Of a DNA stretch of 64,000 bases, positions 33,508 through 44,600 are shown one piece after another. Where the stretch lies: assembly GCA_958510875.1 (NCBI GenBank), contig OY294068.1, positions 67,248,633-67,312,632 of the forward strand, read 5' to 3'. The position numbers and the translations under genes were made by a program. The notes under the pieces are model-generated. The model made no database searches and had not been told where the DNA came from. It saw only the letters and a program-made list of their open reading frames with translations. Source of the DNA: Endomychus coccineus. Its lineage: Eukaryota > Arthropoda > Insecta > Coleoptera > Endomychidae. Every line of letters begins with the position of its first letter. Position 1 is the first letter of the stretch.

Positions 33508-35779
33508 CAGGGTGTCCTCGAACTGCGTGGCCAAAATAAAACCGAAGATTCTTTGATTCGAAAAAAAGTTGATGAGCCTTTTTACTTTTGCCTCAAGTAT
33601 CTTTTTTCGGTTTAACTTGAGAACGTGATGAAGAACTTTTACAATATTTAGCAGGTGAGTTACTGTCAATAATGGCCATTTTTGAGAGTGGATCACAGAG
33701 CCTTAGAGACCATAGAAATAGCTCAAACTTGAGGATGTAACGGGAAAAGTGTCCAGAACTTTTTTGTGGTCAATGTAATTCACTCAATATTTTTTATGTA
33801 GATAGCTTATCTAATTTGAAAACTTTTCTTACTCTTAGAAAATTAAATCAACGGATTAGCTTGAAAAAATTAATTTTCGAGTCTCTGCAATTTTGGCTTA
33901 CTAATTTTACTTGATTAAAATACCTTAGTTGCCTTTGCTTTTCTAATGTCATTTTGGCATTTGAAGAATTTATTCTCAAAACTGTCAGTTTTTACTTTGC
34001 TTTCCGTAAAAATTTTATAAAATTATGGCTCTAAATTTCACTAACACTGAAATGGTTGATATGTTATTGATTTATGGACTTTGTCGTTGCAATGGCCGGA
34101 GAAGGGAAAGATATCCGCATCGCAGAATTCCAAATCGGCAAACCTTCGCGAAACTGGCAAATTTGAAGCAAATCGCAGAGAAACTGGACGCAGACGGACA
34201 AGAAGGACGTTAGAGCTCGAAGAAGCGATACTGGAAGCGGTTGAAGCTGAACCTGGGATAAGCACACTACGTTTGGGACTTCGTATTGGAGCCTCAAAAT
34301 CATTAGTTCATAATGTACTGAAAGAAGAACTGTTGTATCCCTATCATATTAAAACAGTTCAAGACTTATTGCCCATGGATCCAGGTCATCGGCTAGATTT
34401 CTGTCGGCTTATTGTCCAAAGACAAAACGCAAACCCCAATTTTTGTAGAATAATTCTGTTCACGGACGAAGATACTTTCACGAGATGTGGTCTTTTTAAC
34501 CTCCATAATGAACATTTCTATGCTGATGAAAATCCTCATGAAACGGAAGTTACATATTTTCAGAATCAAACTAAAATCAATGTTTGGGTTGGAATTGTGG
34601 ATAACTTTATTATTGGCCCTACCGTTATACCCGATCGATTGAACGGGGAGAACTACTTGAACTTTTTGGAACAAAGGCTACTTGAACTGTTGGAAGACTT
34701 GCCCTTACACATTCGTCGTGGCCTGGTTTATCCATGATGGTGCACCTCCTCATTTCACAATAGCTGTGAGGCGACATTTGAATGCGGAATATCCAGATCG
34801 CTGGATAGGTAGAGGACACGATGCACCAGTGAACTGGCCGGCCCGCTCCCCTGATTTGACGCCCTGCGACTTCTTTCTATGGGGCGCTTTGAAGTCGAAA
34901 GTTTATGCAGCTCCAGTAAACACACGAGAGGAATTGTTGCAACGAATTAATCATGAAGCGGATTTATTGAAGAATGATCCTGAAGTACTAGCCAGAGTTC
35001 AATCCAATTTCTTGAAACGAATTAATTTGTGTATTCAGGAAAATGGGCAACATTTCGAACAATTGATGCCTTAGCGATTTCCCAAAAAGTTTTGTTGTTT
35101 CTTTTAATTTAGCATTTGTTTTTCCCAAATAATCACATCGTTTCCTCATTTCTATTGTTTTTATTATTCGTGTTTTACCGAGATATTAACCATTTCAGTG
35201 TTAGTGAAATTTTGAGCCATAATTTTATAAAATTTTTACGGAAAGCAAAGTAAAAACTGACAGTTTTGAGAATAAATTTTCCAAATGTCAAAATGACATT
35301 AGAAAAGCAAAGGCAACTAAGGTATTTTAATCAAGTAAAATTAGTAAGCCAAAATTGCAGAGACTCGAAAATTATTTTTTTCAAGCTAATTTTATCAAAA
35401 TTTTTTAAGAGTAAAAAAAGTTTTCAAATTAGATAAGCTATCTACATAAAAAATATAGAGTGAATTACATTGATCAAAAAAAAGTTCTGGAAACTTTTCC
35501 CGTTACATTCTCAAGTTTGAGCCATTTCTATGGCATCTAAGGCTCTATGCACCGCTCTCAAAAACGGTTATTATTGACAGTAACTCACCTGCCAAATATT
35601 GTAAAAGTCCTCCATCACGTCCTCAAGTTATACCGAAAAAAGAAAATTATTTTTGCAACTTTGAAGCCCTCTACCGGCTAAACAAGACACTTGAGGCAAA
35701 AGTAAAAAGGCTCATCAAATTTTTTTCGAATCAAAGAATCTTCGGTTTTATTTTAGCCACGCAGTTCGAGGACATCCTG
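33508..35779 (+). mobile_element. Tc1/mariner-type element with very long terminal inverted repeats
   Basis: TA flanks both ends (33506-33507 and 35780-35781). The ends read CAGGGTGTCCTCGAACTGCG on the left and CAGGATGTCCTCGAACTGCG on the right. The inverted arms are about 560-595 bp (33508 to about 34068, and about 35185 to 35779), unusually long for this superfamily. The arms reach past the transposase start codon, so the first dozen or so codons (ATGGCTC...) are mirrored at 35185-35220. The transposase is broken, so this copy is immobile. Confidence 0.9.
34025..35074 (+). pseudogene. DDxD transposase of the long-TIR element, two or more frameshifts
   Basis: Starts MALNFTNTEMVDMLLIYGLC, then after a frameshift near 34130-34200 continues ETGRRRTRRTLELEEAILEA and ISTLRLGLRIGASKSLVHN, which form the helix-turn-helix region. 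The catalytic region shows FTDEDTFTRCGLFN (first Asp), INVWVGIVDN, then a 1-base shift near 34725 into WFIHDGAPPHFT (second Asp) and SPDLTPCDFFLWG (third Asp). By hand count 43 residues separate the second and third Asp, longer than the 34 of mariner. A C-terminal segment with RINLCIQENGQHFEQLMP closes it. All three Asp are kept, so only frameshifts inactivate it. Confidence 0.9.
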
Positions 35780-35784
35780 TATAA

Positions 35785-36465
35785 AGAGGTAGTTTAGATT
35801 AAGTTAAATTTACTTACACTTCATTTTATCAATGCTTAATGAATTCAAAATTTTGATTCACAAGTTTCTCAATTTTTATCTACATATTACACATCTCTAT
35901 AGGTATCTAAAATGTAGGAGACACAATTTATCTATTATTTATAGACACGTAATTTACTTGTGCCCAATTACATTCCTTGAAAGTCATATTATTTCAATAG
36001 ATTTGAATAAACCAATATAGTTACGTTAGGTAATTATATTGTTTCCCCATGGGATTCTACCCAGTGATTCATCAGATACAAATTTCGATAATTTATTGGA
36101 ATTCATACGATTGAACATTCTTGGAATATTTAACACTTCTTCGTTTCATTTCTACGTATGTAATATTGGGAAATGTTGCTTCTGGCTGACATTAATTATG
36201 GGGACAGTACGTTTATATCAGAATCGTCATAATGCTTTCACGAAATCCTTGATACAAGCCCAGTTCAGTGATAAACTTATAATCAGACAAATTACCATTT
36301 CAAGCAACTCGTTAGGAATATAAATTAAATTTAATATAAATATTCAACAACATTCCGACAAGTTGTTGCTAAAATATTTCTCTATATGTTTAATTAATGA
36401 ATACGCAAAATTAGGGAGATGGATCCAAAAAACGTCAATAATATTTTCTGATAACTAATACCTAA
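35785..36465. other. Unassigned AT-rich stretch
   Basis: No recognisable feature. Confidence 0.3.
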
Positions 36466-36469
36466 TGTA

Positions 36470-36740
36470 TATTCTCTGGATAAAGGTGAATATAAGCAGT
36501 CTTACGTGATGAAAATCCATTATCAACTGAAATAAAAAAAGTATCAACAGTTTTTTCAATTAATACTTAAAATGTGACTAGCAGTACTTTGTAATATCTG
36601 TTTGAGGAAGCTACGGTATAAGAGAATCTAATCACATTTAATACATTAAATTAGTGAAAATCAAACATTTAACAAAATTGAATAGAATCAGCTATTACGT
36701 GATGAAAATCCATTATGAACACACATAAAATAACTATTAT
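36470..36740. repeat. Partial tandem repeat, about 185-bp spacing
   Basis: ttacgtgatgaaaatccatt occurs near 36503 and again near 36693, and related text (gaatagaatcag, gtgatgaaaat) occurs at 26440-26600. The element type is unknown. Confidence 0.6.
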
Positions 36741-37052
36741 AAAAGTTTGAAGTGCAAGTTATTGCTATTGCATTTAATTTGCCGTTTCATACAATATACA
36801 TAGTTATTTCATTGAATAACCGCCTTGGTTGGGTTATTATAAGATTCAACCGTATTATATTCTTGAATAAGCTATTTTTAAGAATACATGGGGACTGGAT
36901 ATTCCGTGTTAGAATGATGAGTCGAAAATCGGAACCGCGTCGGTGAGGAAAACATCTTACGCACAAAGTTTAATGTTTAATGAAACATAAGACACCAACA
37001 AATCTATGGCGCTTCGGCTTACCTTGGGTAGTAGGATAGGAAGCTTGGCATA

Positions 37053-37183
<131 letters not shown>

Positions 37184-37199
37184 TTTTATTTTTAAATTA

Positions 37200-37445
37200 A
37201 AATCTGGTCTGGGCTGCTGCGAGCTTCGACGACATCGCAGCAATAGCGCCAGGAAAACCAAAAGAGTCGGTTAACCGAAGCTACTCCTCTCTTCGGGCGG
37301 TAAATAGCTTCAGGTTCCTAAATCCTGTGCTCTAAGAATTCTCATTGAACCTCACTGCCTTCTGCATCCGGCCTATCAAGATCTGCGCCGAGTTCTCACA
37401 GGCTGGAATGATCTCAAGTTCGAACGCAGCGATTGATATGAACTA
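37200..37445. other. G+C-rich island of unknown identity
   Basis: Base composition is clearly unlike the flanks (for example gcttcgacgacatcgcagca, tctgcatccggcctatcaag). No open frame or RNA fold was recognised. It ends abruptly near 37445. It is probably part of a transposon. Confidence 0.4.
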
Positions 37446-37679
37446 TTTCCCTTGACGTTTTTATCTTCCTTAGCATTCTTCTGCTATGATTAGTTTGGTG
37501 CAGAAATTGCACAACTTACCAGTTCGATCTTTACATACAGCACAAATTTGTACATCACTTTCTTGATTCAATGGAAGAACTTTAATGTATGCATAGTAAT
37601 AAAGAGTCTTGACCCAGTATGAATTATATTTAAAAATTTTCGGGAAATAGGTCACATTAACACTTTGTTTTAAATTTTC

Positions 37680-37721
37680 GTCTTTACGTACGTTTCGGTC
37701 TCACGACCATCATCAGAAGAC
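37680..37721 (-). ncRNA. Hammerhead ribozyme, intact core, left arm
   Basis: On the minus strand: GTCTT, CTGATGA, T, GGTC-GTGA-GACC, GAAAC, loop GTAC, GTA, AAGAC. Stem I (GTCTT with AAGAC) is five perfect pairs, stem II is four perfect pairs, and stem III is the two-pair minimal form typical of PLE hammerheads. Cleavage would follow the GTA triplet. Confidence 0.85.
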
Positions 37722-38079
37722 TTATTATGTCAAAAAGAGTTTATTAAAACTAATTATAGCACGAGCGTCCATATCGCACAAATTTCAATCGAAAAAGCCC
37801 ACGCCGCCGAAACGAACAGAACCACGAATAATCGAAATTGTATCGTCAATATTAAAGTATAAAAATTTTTGCAACAAGAATTCACTATTCAGTAATATTC
37901 TTATAATATACAAGCGTATGTTGGTATAGTCTCATAACAACTGAAGATCGGAGTTATTTGTTGAGTATCTACTTTCGAACCAGATGTAAGATTTATGAGG
38001 TACTGAATATTACTTTTAAGCATTCTTTCTAAAATATAATAGTTCGTCATATAAAAATAACATATAAAATAATACATAT

Positions 38080-38545
38080 AATTATATAACTTTACCATAC
38101 ATTCCGGAGACCTCAGAGAAAATTAAGAAATGTTTGAAAAAGTACGATATAAATGTTGCGCATAAGCCTACTAACTGTGTTGGGAAATATTTCTCAAATC
38201 TAAAACCTGTAATACCTAAAGATAAACAAACCCGCACAGTATATAAATTGAATTGTTTAGATTGTGATGGGACTTATTCTGGAACCTCTAAACAATATTT
38301 ACACAAAAGAATGTATGGCCATAAGTATAGCACAAGGAATAAAAATTCCACCACCTTGCTAAAAACTGCTTTGATTATAACCATCAACTTGATTACAAAA
38401 ATGCTAATATTTTAACTAAGGAAACCAATTATTATGAAAGATCTATCCTGGAGATGATTTACATAAAACGTGACTCCAAATCTGTAAATCATAGGAATGA
38501 TATTCAGGGATTAAGTCAGATTTATAATAACTTAATCAATTAAAA
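38080..38545 (+). pseudogene. PLE GIY-YIG endonuclease, family A, frame-shifted
   Basis: Starts with ITLPYIPETSEKIKKCLKK, then VAHKPTNCVGKYFSNLKP, PKDKQTRTVYKLNCLDC and GTYSGTSKQYLHKRMYGHK. A frameshift near 38355 follows, after which HCFDYNH-type text and RSILEMIYIKRDSKSVNHR close the domain. Conserved features are the Y-K-L-x-C-x-x-C zinc-like knuckle and the Y-x-G-T-x-K..L..R..H series of the nuclease. The reverse transcriptase is absent. The frame is open for 93 codons before the shift. Confidence 0.85.
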
Positions 38546-38927
38546 CTCTTGCAAACTCCTACATGCGTCTTTATAATGTTAAAAATATATTTTAGGAAGA
38601 ATGCTCAAAAGCAATATTCCAATACAGGTCTGAAACCTTTTTCAAGTACCTCATAAATCTTACATCTGGTTCGAAAGTAGATACTCAACAAATAACTTCG
38701 ATCTTCAGCTGTTATGAGACTATACCAACATGCGCTTGTATATTATAAGAATATTACTGAATAGTGGATTCTTGTTACAAAAATGTTTATACTTTAATAT
38801 TGACGATACAATTTCGATTATTCGTGGTTCTAATCGTTTCGACGACGTGGGCTTTTTTGATTGAAATTTGTGCGATATGGACGCTTGTGCTATAATTAGT
38901 TTTAATAAACCCTTTTTGACATAATAA

Positions 38928-38969
38928 GTCTTCTGATGATGGTCGTGAGACCGAAACATACGTAAAGAC
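38928..38969 (+). ncRNA. Hammerhead ribozyme, intact core, right arm
   Basis: On the plus strand: GTCTT, CTGATGA, T, GGTC-GTGA-GACC, GAAAC, loop ATAC, GTA, AAGAC. All conserved bases and all three stems are present. Its orientation is sense with the endonuclease, so it would act in the 3' part of the PLE transcript. Confidence 0.88.
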
Positions 38970-39065
38970 GAAAATTTAAAACAAAGTGTTAATGTGACCA
39001 ATTTCCCGAGAATTTTTATATATGTATGCATAGTGTGTTTTGCTCATAAAAAAATGTAGATAAAG

Positions 39066-39356
39066 TTATCGCTCTGCCACTAGTAATGCACGAATACTTA
39101 ACGTACGAAAAAACATTTCTTTTCGAACAAAATCAACCCGCTGTTTAACGATTACATCGCTTCTGTATACAGGAAATATCAGTAAATCTTCACTTTCATT
39201 GGCAATTTCTGGAGGAGATAATACGAAGTCTGCGAATGGCATCTCAACATTATTGTGGTTTTCAGGCATATTCAATATAATATTGTTGTATTGACCAGTT
39301 TCCATAACTTCATCAGACTGGCGCCACAATCGGAGACCCCATGTGTGATGTACCAT
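39066..39356 (-). CDS. Unidentified acidic open frame
   Basis: A 96-codon frame on the minus strand with acidic text (MPFADFVLSPPEIANESEDL) and a basic C-terminal part (VRKEMFFRTLSIRALLVAER). It lies between the PLE end and the truncated left edge of mariner 2, and it overlaps that edge by about 25 bp. It may be a fragment of another transposase or a chance frame. No family is recognised. Confidence 0.2.
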   Translation of the reverse strand: MVHHTWGLRLWRQSDEVMETGQYNNIILNMPENHNNVEMPFADFVLSPPEIANESEDLLIFPVYRSDVIVKQRVDFVRKEMFFRTLSIRALLVAER

Positions 39357-40307
39357 CTTTAACTAGAACGCATTAAAATTTTCAGACTGATATGTCATTC
39401 AGTTTTGTTTTGAAACCCACGGTAAAAAGTGAATTTCGCGTCTTGCTTAAACATTATTTCTTGAGTTGGAAAAACATTACGCTAACCAAAACATCGCTTG
39501 TTAAGAATTATGAGGATTCTTCACCATCTATTGGAACGATTCACAATTGGTATACCGATTTTCGTTGTGGTAGTTCTAGTTGTCCAATTGATCGGCGAGT
39601 TAAATTGCACGATATTGTTGAGGCTATGGGCTTCTCAACCGAACGGGTACGGAACATTTTTGAATATGAGAACGCTATTTACCAGATGGGTGCCCATTTG
39701 CTCTCTGTTGACAATAAGCGGGATAAGAAAAACTTTTTGCGCCGTTTCGTAATCGTGGACGAAACATGAATCCTTGACAACATACCAGAGACCAAAAAAT
39801 AGTGGAAACAGTGAATTTGTCCTGGCAAATCGGAGCCGAAAAAGGCCAAAATCGGTTTATCGGCCAACAAAGTCATGGCGACAATTTTTTTGAATGCACA
39901 CGGTATCGTTCATAGCGATTACCTTTGTAAAAGGCGAAACGATCATCGGCATATATCGTGCAGAGCTGTCGAATCGATACGACGCCGATTTAAAGCGAAA
40001 GAGGCCGCGTTTGGCAACGAAAAAAGTGTTCATCCATCAGGACAACGCACCGCCGCATGAATTGGTTCGTCATCCACCACATTCTTCAGATTTGGCCCCC
40101 TGCGATTTTATCTATTCTAAACTTGAAGAAATGATTCGGCGGAAAGAGATTTGGCTCCAACGAAGAGGTCATCGCTGAAATAAACGTCTATTTTGAAGGA
40201 AGTGTATCGGGCTACAATGATATTATGTTATGTTGAGAAATAAAATTACTTTTCACCAATAAATCATTTCTTGTTTCATTTTTCAGGGACTTTTTACCTT
40301 GCCCTCG
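39332..40307 (+). mobile_element. Mariner element 2, left end missing
   Basis: The right end (tttttaccttgccctcg, followed by TA at 40308-40309) matches mariner 1. The left starts abruptly at gtgatgtaccatctttaact, corresponding to about 14410 in mariner 1, so about 75 bp including the left inverted repeat is missing. Internal deletions shorten the coding region. Confidence 0.85.
39392..40200 (+). pseudogene. Mariner transposase 2, broken
   Basis: In successive frames: VKSEFRVLLKHYFLSWKNIT, SIGTIHNWYTDFRCG, RVKLHDIVEAMGFSTERVRN (the DNA-binding part), IVDET (first Asp), then KKVFIHQDNAPPHELVRHPP and SSDLAPCDFIYSKLEE (second and third Asp) and RRKEIWLQRRGHR. Unlike copy 1 all three catalytic Asp are kept, but a deletion removes the segment after HQDNAPPH and there are at least two frameshifts. 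Confidence 0.88.
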
Positions 40308-40309
40308 TA

Positions 40310-41940
40310 TTTCGTGATACAAATGAATATGAAAGAGAAATTTGGAGCAAGATTTTTGGTATATAGAAAGTTAGTCATGCAGTGGCTTTGAACATGAAGA
40401 TAATAATATAAACGGACAGTTATTAAAGGTAATTTTGAAGTCATTAAAGAATCGCCTAATATCAATTAAGTGCTGGAAACTTAATAGGCTGAATGCAAAT
40501 TTCAATGAAGTTAATCTGAATAAATTGAGGAAATAATTTCCGTCTAAGTAAATATAATTTAAATTTTATATGAGCGCATTGATCTTATCGATTACATAAT
40601 ATATTACTCAAAGGAATCGAACGTTCTAACTAAAGTGTACTTAATGGCTTCAGCAAAATTTGAGCTTTCTAAAATCTAAGCGTCCTAACATAGAAATAGT
40701 GAATAATACTTAAACACCTAAAAGTCTGAGAGCCAATGACAAGCAAAAGTCACAAAATTGGCGAAAAGCTACCTACCAGTTCACTTAAAGATGTCTATAA
40801 ATGAACGTAAATGTATAACAAATTAGAACGCAAGTCAATTCATTTGCATAATCTTGATTCAATCGCTACTAGTACCAGGATCAGGACATCTCAAAAAGAC
40901 TAAATCCAAAGCGGAAGACCGAAAACCCTTGAGCTCACCCGGCAGACGTGCATAAAACGTTTGAAATCAGACGAATTTGAGTCAATTCGTTTTCATAATT
41001 TTTGTGCTCTATCAGTAGGAGAGTCCGCTGCGAGTTTCGACCGTCATCTGACAACGAAGTTAAAAATGCCGATAAAGACTTTGTACTCCACTGTACGGCA
41101 CCTGTGCAAATCTTAATTCCGACCGGAGTGATTGAAACAATGGTAGTCTCGGTGCGGTAGTTACCGCAAAATTTCGCGATCTAATAACGAAATAAAAATT
41201 ATGCCATCGCATACTTACAAAACCTAAGACAAAATCTATGTCACCCCTTACCCTGCTGCTAATACCCGGAACAGAGATTTTGTTGTAACTCTTATTCCGG
41301 ACATAATTCTGCACGTGATAAAAACTTGAAAAAAAAAACGTGTGGCACTAGGGGACTGCCGCGGTAAAGCATTTTTTATCAACTTATGCAATTATAATTA
41401 TTTATTTATTTTTTCATTTATGCAGTATTTCTTTTTCTTTGATATTAATTCAAGTTTTTTCTGTGATATTAATTCAAGTTACACTTTTTGAGCGTGGTGG
41501 CTGATAAGAAAACACATTTTTTTCTCTTATTGAATAAATGAGAAGTTAATATCGTTTAAAATATTTTTATTATCTTACAATACATGTAGGTTATTCAGGA
41601 ATTTTTATCATTGAAACTTTAGGTTTATGGTAACTGAATAACTGAAATAAGAGACATAAGTTTGAGACTTGATCCTTGATTTCTAAGTTCGCATAAGCAC
41701 GCACAAATATCTCCTACAAATGAGCGCCTAACATTAACATCGCTAACGTGTGCAATATTTATTTCAATATTCGGAGTCATAATATTAGTAACATTATTAT
41801 TATTTTGGTAAATAGCTACCCCACCTTTTGGAACAGTATCTACAACAGTATATATACCTACATGTATACTTACGTGGCGCACATGGGGTGAGTGTGGCAT
41901 TATAAAGATATGATAGATACCTATACACCTATATACTTTC
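40310..41940. other. Unassigned stretch with some G+C-rich patches
   Basis: The part near 41030-41360 is richer in G+C and includes gggactgccgcggtaaagc, which looks like a transposon end. No partner was found. Open frames at 41060-41314 minus and 41625-41900 minus lack recognisable domains. Confidence 0.3.
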
Positions 41941-42068
41941 TCACCAACAGCTGCTTACGTATTCGTCCGATTTCGGAGCAGCTCGTCTCGATCCGTGCGA
42001 GCTTCGTACAGTCGTACCATATACATACACGTTAAGCGAACGCTCGGCCGAGCTACTAGGTAGGCGGA

Positions 42069-42083
42069 GGGGGGGGGGGGGGG
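42069..42083 (+). repeat. Homopolymer run of 15 G
   Basis: The run lies in an otherwise G+C-rich block (41945-42140). Run length may be affected by sequencing error. Confidence 0.9.
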
Positions 42084-42305
42084 TGTTAGGTTTTATTTTC
42101 GTTACGAAATTTCTTGATTCGGTCGCCACGCTCAAAGCCCGCGATAAAAGCTATGCAATAGCTTAAAAATGTCAATGAAAAAGGAATAAGTTTCCTTTTG
42201 CGAATATCCACTTGTGCCGCGATTCAAATTCACTATATTGGTAGCATAATTTTCTGAATTATGAAGAGAACTTAGATAATTTAACATAGGATTATAAAGA
42301 TTCGA

Positions 42306-42457
42306 ATCCCGTTTATTTACGTTTATTCATCTTTATAAGCATATGTTAAATTATCTAAGTTATCTTCATAGCTCAGAAAATTTTATTCTATATCTCTTAA
42401 TGTACCTTCACGAAATTATGGCCAATTAGGCACAGAAACTTTAAACCTATATATATA
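42306..42457 (+). repeat. Dispersed repeat, copy 2
   Basis: Same unit as 29664-29816. Here it is preceded by gattcgaatcccg, a B-box-like motif, without the anticodon arm. It runs directly into family B PLE sequence, so the unit may be the PLE leader rather than an independent SINE. Confidence 0.8.
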
Positions 42458-42469
42458 ACATGATAATAA

Positions 42470-42828
42470 TCTAAAACATTTATATTCTAAACTTAAAAGC
42501 AAAATTCCCTAAAATAAGATTTCACATTGTATTTACAAAATTCCGTGTACAGACTGTGACAAAATATACATCGAACAAACCATACATAGACGAACGAATC
42601 AAAGGTCATAAATATCAAAAAAACTCAACAGCGTTAAAAAAACATGAGACAAATACTAAACATAAATTCAATTTTGAGCAATTCGATGTAATAGAAAAAG
42701 AACAAAATGAAAAGAGTCGAATATTTTTAGTAATGGTACACATCAAAAAAAATCAAAACTGCGTAAATGATAAGACCGATATGAATAATCTTTCGCAAAT
42801 ATATAATATAATTCTTCAAAATAACTAA
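42470..42828 (+). pseudogene. PLE GIY-YIG endonuclease, family B, frame-shifted
   Basis: Reads NLKHLYSKLKSKIP, then CIYKIPCTDCDKIYIEQT (the GIY-YIG start, with E where G is usual). A frameshift near 42580 then leads into YIDERIKGHKYQKNSTALKK, FNFEQFDVIEKEQNEKSR and VHIKKNQNCVNDKTDMNNLS. The Cys pair and the Y..Y spacing fit PLE nucleases. It is clearly a different lineage from family A. Confidence 0.8.
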
Positions 42829-43343
42829 ACCAGAATAGTCCAGTCAAACAAATAAAATACAAGAGCCACATGTTAGCAATTAAATTTTACTGCGAACAGG
42901 CACTGATCTCTAACAAGTATAACAAACGGTCAACCAGCAGGGTATCTTACCCTTACATTTAGAATGAGAACCCATTCTGCAAACTGTTTTCAGTCTGAAT
43001 TTCAAAGCCATGATGAGTATGTGCTTCCGTAAAATCAACTCACGTAAGTAAATTAAACATATTAATCACCAATATCAGAAAAGTCTTAAACCCCAACATA
43101 CAAAAGAAATCTGTTGGTATTCTATTACGTAATAAGTATATTCAAAATTCAAATATTTCATGAGAAATTTATTTTGTACATAATCACCGAACTAAGTTAG
43201 TTATTAAGTTATTATACACATAATTTTTAAATATGAAACTTAAAGTGAATGAAAAATTTTGTCATAAATACACATCGTGCATACAGCTAATTAATATAAA
43301 AATATTTAGTTAAATTTCAGTTTCAAATGTAAGCAATAAATAA

Positions 43344-43379
43344 ATTCCTGAAGAAGGCGAAAGCCGAAACGCGTCGAAT
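43344..43379 (+). ncRNA. Hammerhead-like motif of PLE family B
   Basis: ATTC, CTGAAGA, A, GGC-GAAA-GCC, GAAAC, loop GC, GTC, GAAT. Stem I (ATTC with GAAT) and stem II (GGC with GCC) pair perfectly, and the GTC cleavage triplet is present. The only core deviation is CTGAAGA for CTGATGA, which would probably abolish or reduce cleavage. Confidence 0.6.
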
Positions 43380-43653
43380 GAAAAGATTGTTTCATTAAAA
43401 TACTTCATTTAAATTGCTGAAAAACATAAGAAAACCCACAACTTCCTTTAGATAAACCAGCAAAAGGAAACCACGACGAATAAGATACAGTAACACGTTC
43501 AGTGATAAAAAATCAAAAACAATAAATTGGAAACAAGGTTATCAGATATATAGTACAAAGGTACATTAATTGTAATTCATTCAAAGGAAACGGTTGTTTA
43601 GTTCTCAAGGGATTACTATATATGCCATGAAGATTACTGGTTGAGTCATCCTT

Positions 43654-44600
43654 TCAATTTTTACTATTATTTTCGCTAAAAATATGTAAAATTAGACTCT
43701 TAAGTAAGTTAAATTCTGTCCCTAAAATGTCAACTTCAGAGAAGTCAAAATTTTGATGTGAAGTTTTATCCTTCTTTGATTTGTTATGATCAAAACAATC
43801 TTGTTTATGATTTTGATTCCTTCTAGACAAATATTGTTTCGTTTGACCAACTTTTTCACATTGATTACAGTTTAATTTATAATATACTACATTTGATTGT
43901 GATAACACTTCGGTTTTTAATCTACTAAACACTTATTAATAGTTTTGGTATTCTATAACTTAATCAGAGGTTTGGTAAGCCCACTTTGTAGGGAACGTGG
44001 AAATATTTATTTCCATCTATGGGATTTTTGTTTTCCCGTAACACCCCCGTATTATTATATAGCAATATATTGATGAATTTGATTGGATAGTTATTTCTCT
44101 GCAATATGTTTGTGATCAACGAAACATTTTTCTTATGGTATATATCATCGCTCAAACAAATAAGCCTATTTTCAGTTCTAGAATATTACTTTTATATATG
44201 AAACTACGGTTTGAATTAAAATTTAATATTCTGAAGGAACTATTAGGTTTTAAGTACCAATAAATGGTTAAAATGTTATTATTATCTCTAATTATTGTTG
44301 TATCCAAGAAATTGATTCTATTATCTATGTCAATTTCTAGAGTAAACTGAATGTTAGGATATGCATTATTGAAATATGTTCAAATATAAGGGCACTTTTT
44401 CAGATGGCATGGTCGTTATATGTCATCAACGCAACAACCAAGAAACGGTAACTCAAATGGTAATTGAGCAACGATACTTTGCAATATATCATTCAGAACT
44501 TAATTGGCTAACATTGGTGAAGCCGGATTACCCAAGGCGGTACCAAATATTTGTTTATAAAACTTGCCATCATATTCAAAGTTAAACAAAAATTCTATTA
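43654..44600 (-). pseudogene. PLE family B copy 2: reverse transcriptase end and GIY-YIG endonuclease
   Basis: On the minus strand the order is: FNFEYDGKFYKQIFGTALGN-type text with PMLAN, then CCVDDI (palm motif, Asp pair at 44422-44427), FTLEIDIDNRINFLDTTI, VPYKVGLPNL, and VVYYKLNCNQCEKVGQTKQY with LSRRNQNHK. These are the C-terminal palm and thumb of a Penelope-like reverse transcriptase followed by its nuclease. There are several frameshifts and stops, and the first palm position (Y to C) is altered. Confidence 0.85.

Larger units (their letters stand above)
37635..39020 (+). mobile_element. PLE family A copy with inverted terminal repeats
   Basis: Left arm (37635 to about 38045) and right arm (about 38550-39020) are inverted copies. 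The left begins tttcgggaaataggtcacat and the right ends tgtgacc..tttcccgagaa. Shared inner text includes acatctggttcgaaagt in opposite orientations. Between them lies only the C-terminal endonuclease part of a PLE (38080-38545). Each arm carries a hammerhead motif, on opposite strands, both with intact cores. This is the best preserved family A copy. Confidence 0.88.
42258..43400 (+). mobile_element. PLE family B copy 1
   Basis: Begins with an inverted pair: acttagataatttaacatag near 42270 against atgttaaattatctaagtt near 42342. A dispersed repeat follows (42306-42457), then the endonuclease (42470-42828) and a 3' region that holds a hammerhead-like motif at 43344-43379. A second family B copy on the minus strand starts within 300 bp, so the two face tail to tail. 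Confidence 0.65.

Noticed and set aside
42069..42083. G-quadruplex or regulatory G-run
   Set aside because: A single homopolymer of uncertain length gives no evidence of function.
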